Assembly (NCBI GenBank): GCA_026391555.1
Contig: JAPLEB010000058.1
Location: 1 to 64,000 of the forward strand
Source of the DNA: Bacteroidia bacterium
Lineage (GTDB): Bacteria > Bacteroidota > Bacteroidia > Bacteroidales > VadinHA17
Direction of reading: 5' to 3'
Length of the DNA stretch: 64,000 bases
Translations under genes and position numbers: made by a program
The notes under the pieces: generated by a model
Told to the model about the DNA's origin: nothing
What the model saw: the letters and a program-made list of their open reading frames with translations, nothing else
Databases searched by the model: none
In this document: positions 39,766 through 49,983 of the stretch, piece after piece
How the letters are laid out: each line of letters begins with the position of its first letter
How positions within the stretch are numbered: position 1 is the first letter of the stretch

Positions 39766-41113
39766 TTCCAAACTCCCCTGCAGAGTCATTTCTGTCTCTC
39801 ATCATCTCTTTAAAATTTTTTGTCTGACACTCTTTGCACTGGTGGTTTTTTTTGTGAGTTCATGCGAGGAGGGACCAACAAAAATCGGGAACCGACTTCT
39901 TCCCGGAAGTGATTTTGTTGAAATAGCATCGACCGATACCTTAAGTGTATGGTCTTACACCATGTATGATGAGTCAATTCGTACAGATAATCCTGCAATT
40001 TCTTACCTGGGACAAATTTATGATCCCTATTTTGGCACAACTACGGCAGAGTTTGTTACACAGATAAGAATGGCCTCAGCATGGGACAATCAACCATTCG
40101 CAATAGATTCGGTTAGGTTAATTCTGCACTTGTTGGATGTTAAAGGCGGATCGGGCGTGACTCATACTTTAAAACTTTCGGAGATAGCCGAGCAGATATA
40201 TACCGACTCTGCATATTATTCAAACAAGCCGGTGCTTCTTACAGGGTATGAGGTTCCCGATATTGAGTTGCCTATCTTAAAAGCCGATACAGTAAATGAT
40301 ATTGTTTTAAATCTGCCTCAAGAATTTGGGTATCATCTTTTACAAAATCCTGAATGGCTGTTTTACGATAATTCAAAACCTGATTTCAGATCTTTTTTCA
40401 AAGGGCTTTACTTCCAGATATCCTCCTCCTCCGATCCTTTGCTTGTTACTTTAAGTCTTCAGCCACCATCAACTATGGGTGCCTACAATAACTATTTCGT
40501 TTTATATATGCTTAGTGGAGCTAAATTTTATTTTATTCTGGATGCTGTGAACACAAACGCATCCTTTAACTTGTTTTCACATAAATTTAATACTGCGATG
40601 CCGGGGAAAAAGATTGAACATATTGATAGTCTTTTTAATGATGTTGATGGTTACAGGGATACCCTCTCATACCTGCAGTGCCTTAACGGAGTATATACCA
40701 AAATAGTATTTCCCGGATTGGATAGTTTAAAAAACAATCTTTCTTTAAAAAACATTGCAGTAAATAAAGCGAGGCTCAAAGTTCCGGTTTATTTCGATGG
40801 TGATCTTTATAGAGCATCTACAGTTGAGTCGCAGCTTTATCTCAGGTATAAAACTTTAAGCGGTTCCAAATATGTTGTTCCTGACTATAATCTCGATCAG
40901 TATCATGTTTTTTTTGACGGTAAATTAGATTCAACTGCTAATTTGTATAAATTCAATATAGCTGCATTTGTCCAGGGTTATTTAGACGATGCCTCAGGAA
41001 ATGTAAAACCGGAACTGGAAATTTTCCAGGGTACAGGAACAAGGAACGTCATCCTGAAGGCCAACAGCAGCAAAACTCCGGTTAAATTCGAATTTACCTA
41101 TACCGAGTTTTAG
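39746..41113 (+). CDS. DUF4270-like lipoprotein
   Basis: Signal/lipobox LTLFALVVFFVSSC; EEGPTKIGNRLLPGSDFVEIASTDTLSVWSYTMYDESIRTDNPAISYLGQIYDPYFGTTTAEF. Confidence 0.8.
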   Translation: MTRCYHSSKLPCRVISVSHHLFKIFCLTLFALVVFFVSSCEEGPTKIGNRLLPGSDFVEIASTDTLSVWSYTMYDESIRTDNPAISYLGQIYDPYFGTTTAEFVTQIRMASAWDNQPFAIDSVRLILHLLDVKGGSGVTHTLKLSEIAEQIYTDSAYYSNKPVLLTGYEVPDIELPILKADTVNDIVLNLPQEFGYHLLQNPEWLFYDNSKPDFRSFFKGLYFQISSSSDPLLVTLSLQPPSTMGAYNNYFVLYMLSGAKFYFILDAVNTNASFNLFSHKFNTAMPGKKIEHIDSLFNDVDGYRDTLSYLQCLNGVYTKIVFPGLDSLKNNLSLKNIAVNKARLKVPVYFDGDLYRASTVESQLYLRYKTLSGSKYVVPDYNLDQYHVFFDGKLDSTANLYKFNIAAFVQGYLDDASGNVKPELEIFQGTGTRNVILKANSSKTPVKFEFTYTEF

Positions 41114-41168
41114 ATTTTGTGAACCAAAATAACTACTTTCGAAACTGATTTTCTAAAACTTGTTTATT

Positions 41169-43004
41169 ATGTGCGGAATTATTGGCTATATCGGATCGAA
41201 ACCTGCCCGTGAAATAATCATTAATGGTCTTAAACGACTTGAGTACCGGGGGTACGATTCTGCCGGTATGGCTCTTGTAAATGGCGAGACTAAGATTTTC
41301 AAGTGCGCAGGCAGGGTGAAAGATCTTGAGGAGATGGTTAACAAATCGAGTTTTAACGGTACAACCGGGATGGGACATACAAGGTGGGCCACGCATGGCG
41401 AACCTAATGAATTGAATGCCCATCCTCAGGTTTCTTACAAAGGCAACTTCATAGTTGTTCATAATGGAATAATTGAGAATTATTCCCGTCTTAAAAAACA
41501 CCTCGAGAGCAGAGGTATAATCTTTACAAGCCAGACTGATACCGAAGTTCTTGCAAATCTGATTGAACACCTTTATCTGGAAGGTGATCTGACTGCCGAG
41601 CAGGCAATTACCATGGCTCTTAACAGGGTCGAGGGTGCATATGGCCTGGTTATAATCTGTACACGGGAACCTGATAAACTATTTGCTGCAAAAAAAGGTA
41701 GTCCGCTTGTAATAGGGGTTGGAGAAGGAGAAAACTTTATCGCTTCCGATGCGACACCTATTGTCGAATATACCCAGAGGGTTATCTATTTGAATGACGA
41801 TGATATTGCCATTATTAAGAAAGATGAACTTATCCTCAAAACAATCAGGAATGAAAAGATTCAACCGGAAGTTAAAGAGCTGGATCTTAAGATCGGGGAG
41901 ATTGACAAAGAAGGATTTGCTCATTTCATGCTGAAGGAAATTTTTGAACAACCCAGAGCAATTCACGATACTTTCAGAGGCAGAGTATTACCCGATTATT
42001 CAGGTGTGATGCTCGGCGGACTGCACGACGTCCTTGAATCATTGTCCCAGTCAGAAAGAATAATAATAATCGCCTGCGGCACATCGTGGCATGCAGGACT
42101 ACTGGGTGAATATATCTTTGAGGAATACACCCGGATCCCGGTTGAAGTTGAATACGCTTCCGAATTCCGCTATAGAAATCCTGTAATAAAAAAAGGAGAT
42201 ATTGTAATCGCAATAAGCCAGAGCGGCGAAACAGCCGATACTCTTGCAGCTGTTAAACTTGCAAGGGAAAGAGGTGCAAAAGTGATCGGGATATGCAATG
42301 TTGTTGGCAGTAGTATCCCTCGTGAAACAGATGCAGGTGTTTATACTCATGCCGGTCCGGAGATTGGTGTTGCATCTACAAAAGCATTTACTACACAGGT
42401 TACGGTGCTTGCAATGATGGCATTTGAAATCGGACATCAGAAGGGAATTCTCTCCGATTCAGCATACAAAGAGTTGATAACTGAACTGGTATCAATCCCG
42501 GGGAAAATTGAAAAGGCGCTTGAAATTAACGATCAGGCCCTTGATCTTGCCAGAGTTTTTCAAAACACACACAATGCCCTTTATCTTGGAAGAGGATATC
42601 TCTTTCCGGTTGCACTTGAAGGCGCCCTGAAGCTGAAGGAGATTTCATATATTCATGCAGAAGGTTATCCCGCTGCTGAAATGAAACATGGCCCCATTGC
42701 CCTTATTGATGAGAATATGCCTGTTGTGGTAGTTGCTACAAAAGATGACACTTATGAAAAGATCATCAGTAACATTCAGGAGATAAAGGCACGAAAAGGG
42801 ATTGTAATTGCTATTGTCACTGAAGGGGATGAAATAATCAGGAAGATGGCTGATTATGTTCTTGAAGTTCCCGAAACACTACCGGCATTTTCAGGACTGC
42901 TTGCAGTTATCCCGCTTCAATTGCTCTCATATCATATTGCAGTTTTAAGAGGGTGTAATGTTGACCAGCCCAGGAATCTTGCAAAGTCAGTAACTGTAGA
43001 ATAA
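41169..43004 (+). CDS. glmS: glutamine--fructose-6-phosphate aminotransferase (isomerizing)
   Basis: MCGIIGYIGSKPAREIIINGLKRLEYRGYDSAG (Cys2 nucleophile requires start at 41169); C-term PRNLAKSVTVE. Confidence 0.98.
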   Translation: MCGIIGYIGSKPAREIIINGLKRLEYRGYDSAGMALVNGETKIFKCAGRVKDLEEMVNKSSFNGTTGMGHTRWATHGEPNELNAHPQVSYKGNFIVVHNGIIENYSRLKKHLESRGIIFTSQTDTEVLANLIEHLYLEGDLTAEQAITMALNRVEGAYGLVIICTREPDKLFAAKKGSPLVIGVGEGENFIASDATPIVEYTQRVIYLNDDDIAIIKKDELILKTIRNEKIQPEVKELDLKIGEIDKEGFAHFMLKEIFEQPRAIHDTFRGRVLPDYSGVMLGGLHDVLESLSQSERIIIIACGTSWHAGLLGEYIFEEYTRIPVEVEYASEFRYRNPVIKKGDIVIAISQSGETADTLAAVKLARERGAKVIGICNVVGSSIPRETDAGVYTHAGPEIGVASTKAFTTQVTVLAMMAFEIGHQKGILSDSAYKELITELVSIPGKIEKALEINDQALDLARVFQNTHNALYLGRGYLFPVALEGALKLKEISYIHAEGYPAAEMKHGPIALIDENMPVVVVATKDDTYEKIISNIQEIKARKGIVIAIVTEGDEIIRKMADYVLEVPETLPAFSGLLAVIPLQLLSYHIAVLRGCNVDQPRNLAKSVTVE

Positions 43005-43024
43005 AAATCTTTAAATGTTCCGAA

Positions 43025-45022
43025 ATGAGACTGAAAGAAAATTACCGGAGCATAACCGGAGCTGAAACGAAGATTTTAACGTTGAACGGTTGCAGTTGCG
43101 ATGACTGGAACAGGGTCAAGGTTAAAGAAGGATTCGATCCATCCCGTTGCGTAAATGTCATTTTTTCGGGAGATATCACCCTTGGTCATTTTAACGAACC
43201 CTTCATTGATGAATCAGGAGTTAGCATTCCAAGCGGTATCCTCAACGCGAGGCTTCATAATTGTACGGTAGGATCAAATGTTATAATAAATAATATTGGC
43301 GATTATATTGCAAATTATCATATTGAAGATAACGTTGTTATAAAGAATTGCGGGAAAATAAATACCGAAGGAATTTCCACTTTTGGAAACGGAATACCGG
43401 TTGCCGTCCTTAATGAAACCGGAGGCAGAGTAGTTAAAATGTGGGACAAGCTTTCTGCTCATGAAGCATATATTATTGCCCTTTACAAGCATCGCGGTAT
43501 TGCCATTAATATTATAGAGAAGATGGTTGATGATTATTCTGCATCTCATTCTTCCGGAACAGGGACCATCGGACACAACTCAAGGATATTCAATTGCAAC
43601 AACATACGGAATGTCAAACTTGGCCCGTTCAGCCATATTGAGGGGTCAATCGCGCTGAATGAAGGGTCGGTTAACAGCTGTGAGGCTGATCCTGTTTTTA
43701 TCGGCCCCGGTGTAATAATGGAACATTTTATCGTATGTTCAGGCTCAATAGTTACGGAATCGACACTAATAGATAAGTGTTTTATTGGGCAGGGCTGTGT
43801 TCTTGCCAAACATTATTCGGCAGAAAACTCCCTGTTCTTTGCCAACTGCGGCGGATATCATGGCGAGGCCTGTTCAATATTTGCCGGCCCCTATACAGTT
43901 ACTCACCACAAATCAACACTGCTTATTGCAGGGATATTTTCATTCATGAATGCCGGAAGCGGGTCAAACCAGAGTAACCACATGTACAAACTTGGTCCTA
44001 TTCACCAGGGAATTATGGAACGTGGTTCCAAAACAACCAGCGACTCGTACATGTTATGGCCGGCTCGCATTGGTCCTTTCACATTGGTAATGGGTCGTCA
44101 TTATAAGAATATGGATACTTCCTCGCTCCCATTTTCATATCTGATTGAAAGCAATGATGAGAGTATTCTTGTCCCCGGGATTAATCTCAGAAGTGTCGGA
44201 ACAATAAGAGATGCTCAAAAATGGCCTCTTCGCGACAGAAGAAAAGGCCCGTTAAAGATCGATCAGGTGAACTTTAATCTGCTCAGCCCATATACAATCC
44301 GGAAAATGTTCGACGGCAGAGAAATCTTGCAAAAGCTCAAAGCAAAGTCGCCAACTGGGACATCTTATTACAAATACAATAACATGAAGATAAAGGGAGC
44401 TTCCCTTGAGCGTGGGATAGGACTTTATCAGACAGGCATCAATAAATTCCTTGGAAACTCTTTAATTAAAAGGCTGGAAAAGACTGAGTTCAAAACAATT
44501 GAAGAGATGAGAAAAAGACTTGCCCCTGACCGGCAGAAGGGAAAAGGCGAATGGGTTGATCTTGCAGGATTGATAGCTCCGAAGAGTGAAGTTGACAGGC
44601 TGCTTGACGACATTGAATCGGGAAAGGTCAATTCCCTTCAGGCATTGTCGGAATCCTTTATTGAAATGCACAATTCATATTACGACTGGGAGTGGACCTG
44701 GTCGTGTGAAATGATAGAGGAAGAAGCCGGAACTACTGTTAATAAATTAACAGTAGAAAATGTCATAAGGATAGTTGAAAGATGGAAGAAAAGTGTTGTT
44801 GATCTGGATAATCTTCTCTATGAGGATGCAAGGAAGGAGTTTACCTTATCGTCGATGACCGGATTTGGTATTGACGGGGGAGATGAGGTCAAAAAACTTG
44901 ATTTTGAGCAGGTAAGGGGAGAATTTGAATCAAACAGTGTTGTTGCGGCTATTCAGGAGCATATAATTCAAAAAACAACTCTCGGAGATGAGTTGACAGA
45001 TAGGATGAAACGGATTGGTTAA
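43025..45022 (+). CDS. DUF4954-like protein (left-handed beta-helix-like)
   Basis: LRENYRSITGAETKILTLNGCSCDDW is shifted to RLKENYRSITGAETKILTLNGCSCDDWNRVKV in this ORF; hexapeptide-like IDKCFIGQGCVLAKHYSAENSLFFANCGGYHGEACSIFAGPYTVTHHKSTLLIAG. Confidence 0.78.
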   Translation: MRLKENYRSITGAETKILTLNGCSCDDWNRVKVKEGFDPSRCVNVIFSGDITLGHFNEPFIDESGVSIPSGILNARLHNCTVGSNVIINNIGDYIANYHIEDNVVIKNCGKINTEGISTFGNGIPVAVLNETGGRVVKMWDKLSAHEAYIIALYKHRGIAINIIEKMVDDYSASHSSGTGTIGHNSRIFNCNNIRNVKLGPFSHIEGSIALNEGSVNSCEADPVFIGPGVIMEHFIVCSGSIVTESTLIDKCFIGQGCVLAKHYSAENSLFFANCGGYHGEACSIFAGPYTVTHHKSTLLIAGIFSFMNAGSGSNQSNHMYKLGPIHQGIMERGSKTTSDSYMLWPARIGPFTLVMGRHYKNMDTSSLPFSYLIESNDESILVPGINLRSVGTIRDAQKWPLRDRRKGPLKIDQVNFNLLSPYTIRKMFDGREILQKLKAKSPTGTSYYKYNNMKIKGASLERGIGLYQTGINKFLGNSLIKRLEKTEFKTIEEMRKRLAPDRQKGKGEWVDLAGLIAPKSEVDRLLDDIESGKVNSLQALSESFIEMHNSYYDWEWTWSCEMIEEEAGTTVNKLTVENVIRIVERWKKSVVDLDNLLYEDARKEFTLSSMTGFGIDGGDEVKKLDFEQVRGEFESNSVVAAIQEHIIQKTTLGDELTDRMKRIG

Positions 45023-45031
45023 CACCAGATG

Positions 45032-46087
45032 CTATCTGCCTGAATACATCAGATCATAATATTTTCCGTAATCGCCCGACAATACCCTTTCGAGCCATTT
45101 CCCGTTTGTAAGATACCATTCAACGGTTTTTTCAAGACCATCAGCAAATTCAGGCAGCGGTGACCAACCTAGTTCTTTCTGTAATTTGGAGGAGTCGATT
45201 GCATACCTCAGGTCATGTCCGGGCCTGTCTTTCACATAAGTAATAAGTTTTTCAGAAGTTCCCGAAGGACGGTTAAGTTTTTTGTCCATTATCCTGCAGA
45301 GAAGAAGAATGAGGTCAATATTTTTCCATTCATTATTACCCCCGATATTATAAGTATCCCCAACCTTACCGCGATGAAAGATATGATCAATAGCGGAAGC
45401 ATGATCTTCAACATATAAAAAATCAAGGATGTTTACCCATTTACCGTACACAGGGAAAGTTTTGTTTTTTTTAATATTGTTTATTGCAAGGGGAATGAGC
45501 TTTTCCGGGAATTGGTTGGGCCCATAGTTATTTGAGCAGTTGGAGATTACCACCGGAATTCCAAAAGTATGGTTATAAGCCCTTACCATGTGGTCGGAAC
45601 TTGCTTTGGATGCAGAATATGGACTTTTGGGGTCATAAGCAGTTTGTTCTGTGAAGAGGCCATCTTTTCCTAATGAACCGTAAACCTCATCAGTTGAAAT
45701 ATGATAAAACAGTTTCCCTTCAGGTGAGTTCTTCCAGCTGTTAAGAGCGGAATTAAGAAGGTTAACAGTGCCTATAATATTTGTAAAAACAAATTCATCG
45801 GGGCCTGTTATGGAACGATCGACATGTGATTCAGCTGCCAGATGGATTATTCCGTCAAAACAGTATTTTTTAAAGAGATCAAGAACAGATTGTTTGTTAA
45901 CGATATCAATCTTTTCGAAAAGGTAATTCTTTTTTGTTTCAATGTCTGTCAGGTTTTCAAGGTTACCGGCATAGGTAAGTTTATCGGCATTAACTACGAG
46001 ATAATCGGGGTAGTTATTAACGAATCTTCTTATCACATGAGAGCCAATAAATCCTGCACCGCCGGTAATCAGAATTGTTTTCTTCAT
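45032..46087 (-). CDS. rfbB: dTDP-glucose 4,6-dehydratase
   Basis: ILITGGAGFIGSHVIRRFV; HLAAESHVDRSITGPDEFVFTNIIGTVNLL; YSASKASSDHMVRAYNHTFG. Confidence 0.95.
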   Translation of the reverse strand: MKKTILITGGAGFIGSHVIRRFVNNYPDYLVVNADKLTYAGNLENLTDIETKKNYLFEKIDIVNKQSVLDLFKKYCFDGIIHLAAESHVDRSITGPDEFVFTNIIGTVNLLNSALNSWKNSPEGKLFYHISTDEVYGSLGKDGLFTEQTAYDPKSPYSASKASSDHMVRAYNHTFGIPVVISNCSNNYGPNQFPEKLIPLAINNIKKNKTFPVYGKWVNILDFLYVEDHASAIDHIFHRGKVGDTYNIGGNNEWKNIDLILLLCRIMDKKLNRPSGTSEKLITYVKDRPGHDLRYAIDSSKLQKELGWSPLPEFADGLEKTVEWYLTNGKWLERVLSGDYGKYYDLMYSGR

Positions 46088-46089
46088 AG

Positions 46090-47121
46090 TTATCCCTTTT
46101 TATTCCTGATATTCTTTTCCCAATCCCAGGCTGTTTTCATAGCTTCATCGAGGGAACTTAATGTTTTCCAGGCCAGTTCTTTGTTTGCAAATGAAGGATC
46201 GGCCCATATCTTTTCAATGTCTCCTGCTCTCCTTCCGGTTATTTTGTACTTCAATTTAATTCCTGAAACACGTTCAAACGATTTGATTGCCTCAAGAACT
46301 GAGACTCCCTTACCAGTACCAAGGTTAAAGACTTCATAATTTGTCTTGTTCCTTCTTCCAATAAGCCTTTTTACAGCAACAACATGGGCTTTCGCGAGAT
46401 CGACAACATGGAGGTAATCCCTGATGCAAGATCCGTCCGGGGTATCGTAATCATTTCCGAATACTTTGAGTTCATCCCTTAAGCCGTATGCGGTCTGTGT
46501 AATATATGGCACAAGATTTTCCGGAACTCCCCTTGGCAGTTCTCCTATGAGAGCCGATGGATGGGCTCCGATAGGATTAAAATACCTTAATGAAACTGCT
46601 TTGATATTTTTGTCAGAAACGGTTGTATCCCTTATGATTGCTTCGCCAATTTGCTTGGTGTTTCCATAGGGAGAAGTTGCCGGTTGCAAAGGAGCGTCCT
46701 CAGTTACCGGTAGTTTTTCGGGTTGCCCGTAAACAGTACATGAAGATGAAAAGACCAGATCAGAAACGCCAAAGCGTTTCATGGCATCCAGGACGTTAAC
46801 CAATGATAAGAGGTTATTCCGGTAGTACTCTAAAGGCTTATTAACTGACTCTCCCACAGCTTTATAGGCTGCAAAGTGAATTATGGCCGAAATATCATTA
46901 TATTTCTTAAAGAATATGTCAAGTTTTTCCTGATCGCACAGATCAAATACTTCGAGGACAGGCTTAACTCCGGTTATCTTATGAATCCTGTCAATAATCT
47001 CAGCTTCCGAGTTGTACAGGTTGTCGATTATTACAACATCGAATCCCTCTTTAATAAGTTCAACTGAGGTATGTGAACCGATATATCCGGTTCCTCCGGT
47101 TACCAGAATTTTATTTTTCAT
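46090..47121 (-). CDS. galE: UDP-glucose 4-epimerase
   Basis: ILVTGGTGYIGSHTSVELIKEGFDVVIIDNLYNSEAEI; HFAAYKAVGESVNKPLEYYRNNLLSLVNVL. Confidence 0.95.
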   Translation of the reverse strand: MKNKILVTGGTGYIGSHTSVELIKEGFDVVIIDNLYNSEAEIIDRIHKITGVKPVLEVFDLCDQEKLDIFFKKYNDISAIIHFAAYKAVGESVNKPLEYYRNNLLSLVNVLDAMKRFGVSDLVFSSSCTVYGQPEKLPVTEDAPLQPATSPYGNTKQIGEAIIRDTTVSDKNIKAVSLRYFNPIGAHPSALIGELPRGVPENLVPYITQTAYGLRDELKVFGNDYDTPDGSCIRDYLHVVDLAKAHVVAVKRLIGRRNKTNYEVFNLGTGKGVSVLEAIKSFERVSGIKLKYKITGRRAGDIEKIWADPSFANKELAWKTLSSLDEAMKTAWDWEKNIRNKKG

Positions 47122-48411
47122 TTAAAGGCTCCAGTAAGTATGATTTTTTATTCTTCCGCGAAGCACCCCTTTTACATCAACCACAATTCCGTCTTTATTT
47201 AGTAAAGGAGTAAAAAACGCTTCATCTAATTTTAAATATTCTTTATGACTGACAGCCAGAATTACAGCATCGTATTTGCCGGAAGGATGTTCTTTCAAAT
47301 CAATCCTGTATTCTTCTTTTACCTCAAGTTTTCCGGCTCCCGGATCAATTACATCAACCGCTATTCCAAAATCATCCAGTTCGCTGATCACATCCACGAC
47401 TTTTGAATTGCGAATGTCGGTAACATCTTCTTTAAAGGTAATACCCATTATCAGAACCCTGGCGCCTTTCAATCCCTTACCTGCTGCTATAATTTTTTTA
47501 ACAGTCTGTTTCCCAATATATCTACCCATACTGTCGTTGATAAACCTTCCTGAATCAATCATCTGAGGGTGATATCCCAGAGCTTTTGCTTTGAATGAGA
47601 GATAATAAGGATCGACACCAATGCAATGTCCCCCTACTAAGCCCGGATAGAACTTAAGGAAGTTCCATTTTGTTCCGGCTGCTTCCAGTACTTCAAATGT
47701 ATTGATTCCAAGTTTGTTAAAAATAATTGATAGTTCATTCATAAAGGCAATGTTAATATCGCGCTGGGTATTTTCAATGATTTTTGCTGCCTCTGCAACC
47801 TTAATTGAGCTTGCCCGGTGAACGCCTGCCTTTATTATCAGTTCGTAAGTCTTAGCTATATTTTCGGCCGCTTCCGGATCGCAGCCACTTATTACTTTTA
47901 TAATTTTTGTCAGTGTATGATTGGTGTCCCCCGGATTAATTCTTTCGGGGGAGAAACCAACTTTAAAGTCTGTACCGCATTTTAACTCCGAATACCTTTC
48001 AAGTACAGGAATACAGTCGTCTTCGGTGCAACCCGGGTAAACGGTTGATTCGTAGACTACATAATCGCCTTTTTTTAATACTCTTCCAACAGTCTCGGAT
48101 GCTTTTAGTACCGGTGTCAGATCGGGGAGGTTATGACTATTGACAGGAGTGGGCACAGCAATAATATGAAATGAAGCATATTTTAAATCAGCCGGATCGC
48201 TTGTAAAAATGATATCGGTGTCCTTAAACGCTTCTGAGGTGAGTTCATTACTGGGATCGATGCCCTTTTTCATCAGCTCGATTCTATCAGGTTTAATATC
48301 AAAACCGATGACCTTTATTCGTTTTGCGAATTCAAGTGCTATAGGCAGGCCCACATAACCAAGGCCAATGACAGAAAGTTTTGCTTCCCTTTTTAAAAGT
48401 TTATTGTACAT
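47122..48411 (-). CDS. nucleotide sugar dehydrogenase (TviB/WbpO-like UDP-HexNAc 6-dehydrogenase)
   Basis: KLSVIGLGYVGLPIALEFAKR; ESTVYPGCTEDDCIPVLE; GLVGGHCIGVDPYYLSFKA. Confidence 0.92.
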   Translation of the reverse strand: MYNKLLKREAKLSVIGLGYVGLPIALEFAKRIKVIGFDIKPDRIELMKKGIDPSNELTSEAFKDTDIIFTSDPADLKYASFHIIAVPTPVNSHNLPDLTPVLKASETVGRVLKKGDYVVYESTVYPGCTEDDCIPVLERYSELKCGTDFKVGFSPERINPGDTNHTLTKIIKVISGCDPEAAENIAKTYELIIKAGVHRASSIKVAEAAKIIENTQRDINIAFMNELSIIFNKLGINTFEVLEAAGTKWNFLKFYPGLVGGHCIGVDPYYLSFKAKALGYHPQMIDSGRFINDSMGRYIGKQTVKKIIAAGKGLKGARVLIMGITFKEDVTDIRNSKVVDVISELDDFGIAVDVIDPGAGKLEVKEEYRIDLKEHPSGKYDAVILAVSHKEYLKLDEAFFTPLLNKDGIVVDVKGVLRGRIKNHTYWSL

Positions 48412-48412
48412 G

Positions 48413-49369
48413 TTATATAACAGTTTTTAATATTGGATGATAGTCACCCTGAAGTCCAACAGGTTTTGCATTTCTGATTGTGTACGCGATCCCGACTGAC
48501 TGGTGAGCCTCTTTAAGCCCGAATCCTCTTCCGGCAAGTATCTCTTTGTATGACAGCGTATGCAGGCCGGTAAAACCTTCGCTGAATTCGATCTCTTCTC
48601 CATCAACTTTTATTGACCTGAATGTCCTCTGACCTGTTTTCTTAATTGAGGCCGGAATATCGTCATAATCGAGGCTGAGGAACCATCTTACCCTGGCATT
48701 TTCAAGTTCGAGATATCCTGCAGCTTTATGGGGTTCAGAGAGATGTACTATATTTTTCTTTGTATTGCCGAAGATCCAGCTCAACATATCAAAAAAATGA
48801 ATACCGATGTTTGTTGCCACGCCGCCTGATTTCTGGATATCACCTTTCCATGATATTGAATACCAGTTTCCTCGGCTGGTAATATATGACAAATCAACAT
48901 CATATATCTTTCCTTTCGGTCCATTCCGGATCTTTTCATGCAGTTCCAATATTTTTGGATGAAGACGAAGCTGAAGAATGGTATAGATTTTACGGCCGGT
49001 TTCATTCTCAATCTCCTGTAACGCATCAATATTCCATGGATTGAGGACTATCGGCTTTTCGCAGATTGCATCAGCCTTATGGCGTAGTGCAAATCTGATA
49101 TGAGAATCGTGAAGATAATTCGGAGAGCAGATGCTTACATAGTCAATTTTCGTCCCGGTTCTTTTAAGTTTGTCAAAATGTCTGTCGAACCGTTCAAATT
49201 CAACAAAAAAATCACTTTCCGGGAAATAGTTGTCAATTCGCCCGACACTATCAAACTTATCGAGGCTGGCAAGGAGGTTGTTGCCTGTTTCCTTAATTGC
49301 CTGGAGATGCCTGACAGCGATATAACCTGCAACACCTATTATTCCGAAATTTTTTGGAGTCTTTGTCAT
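48413..49369 (-). CDS. Gfo/Idh/MocA oxidoreductase, WbpB/WlbA-like
   Basis: NFGIIGVAGYIAVRHLQAIKETGNNLLASLDKFDSVGRIDNYFPESDFFVEFERFDRH; ICSPNYLHDSHIRFALRHKADAICEKPIVLN. Confidence 0.9.
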   Translation of the reverse strand: MTKTPKNFGIIGVAGYIAVRHLQAIKETGNNLLASLDKFDSVGRIDNYFPESDFFVEFERFDRHFDKLKRTGTKIDYVSICSPNYLHDSHIRFALRHKADAICEKPIVLNPWNIDALQEIENETGRKIYTILQLRLHPKILELHEKIRNGPKGKIYDVDLSYITSRGNWYSISWKGDIQKSGGVATNIGIHFFDMLSWIFGNTKKNIVHLSEPHKAAGYLELENARVRWFLSLDYDDIPASIKKTGQRTFRSIKVDGEEIEFSEGFTGLHTLSYKEILAGRGFGLKEAHQSVGIAYTIRNAKPVGLQGDYHPILKTVI

Positions 49370-49399
49370 AATTTAATGCTATAAAGGCGCGCAAAACTA

Positions 49400-49978
49400 C
49401 TAAATTATTTTTGAAACAACGCCGTTCTCAATCCGGTATCTCTCATTGCTTTCAGGACAAAATGCAAAGCCGGCGCTGTCAAAAATGAGTTTATGTCCGA
49501 ATTCGCTCATCCAGCCTGTCTGCCGTGCCGGGTTGCCTACGACAAGTGCATAAGGCTTGACGTCTTTTGTCACAACAGCACCAGCTCCAATAAATGCATA
49601 TCTTCCTATTATATTTCCGCAAACGATTGTTGAATTAGCGCCTATCGAGGCTCCTCTTTCCACAATTGTCTCAAGATAACTGTCTTTACGGATTATTGCG
49701 CTACGCGGATTGATTACATTTGTAAATACCATTGAAGGTCCGAGAAAAACATCATCATCGCAAATAACTCCGGTATAGATAGAGACATTATTCTGGACTT
49801 TTACATTATTCCCGAGTTTCACCCCTGGTAAGATGACAACATTCTGGCCGATATTACAGTTTTCACCGATTTCCGAACCTGTCATTATATGGCTGAAGTG
49901 CCATATTTTTGTTCCTTTCCCGATTTTGCAGCCTTCATCAATGACAGCTGTTTCGTGGGCAAAATATTCCTTCTCCAT
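49400..49978 (-). CDS. hexapeptide N-acetyltransferase, WbpD/WlbB-like
   Basis: Hexapeptide repeats IGKGTKIWHFSHIMTGSEIGENCNIGQNVVILPGVKLGNNVKVQNNVSIYTGVICDDDVFLGPSMVFTNVINPRS. Confidence 0.9.
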   Translation of the reverse strand: MEKEYFAHETAVIDEGCKIGKGTKIWHFSHIMTGSEIGENCNIGQNVVILPGVKLGNNVKVQNNVSIYTGVICDDDVFLGPSMVFTNVINPRSAIIRKDSYLETIVERGASIGANSTIVCGNIIGRYAFIGAGAVVTKDVKPYALVVGNPARQTGWMSEFGHKLIFDSAGFAFCPESNERYRIENGVVSKII

Positions 49979-49983
49979 GGTAT

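Noticed and set aside
45842-46339. 165-aa + strand ORF across rfbB/galE junction
   Set aside because: Antisense to two clear sugar-nucleotide genes; likely spurious.
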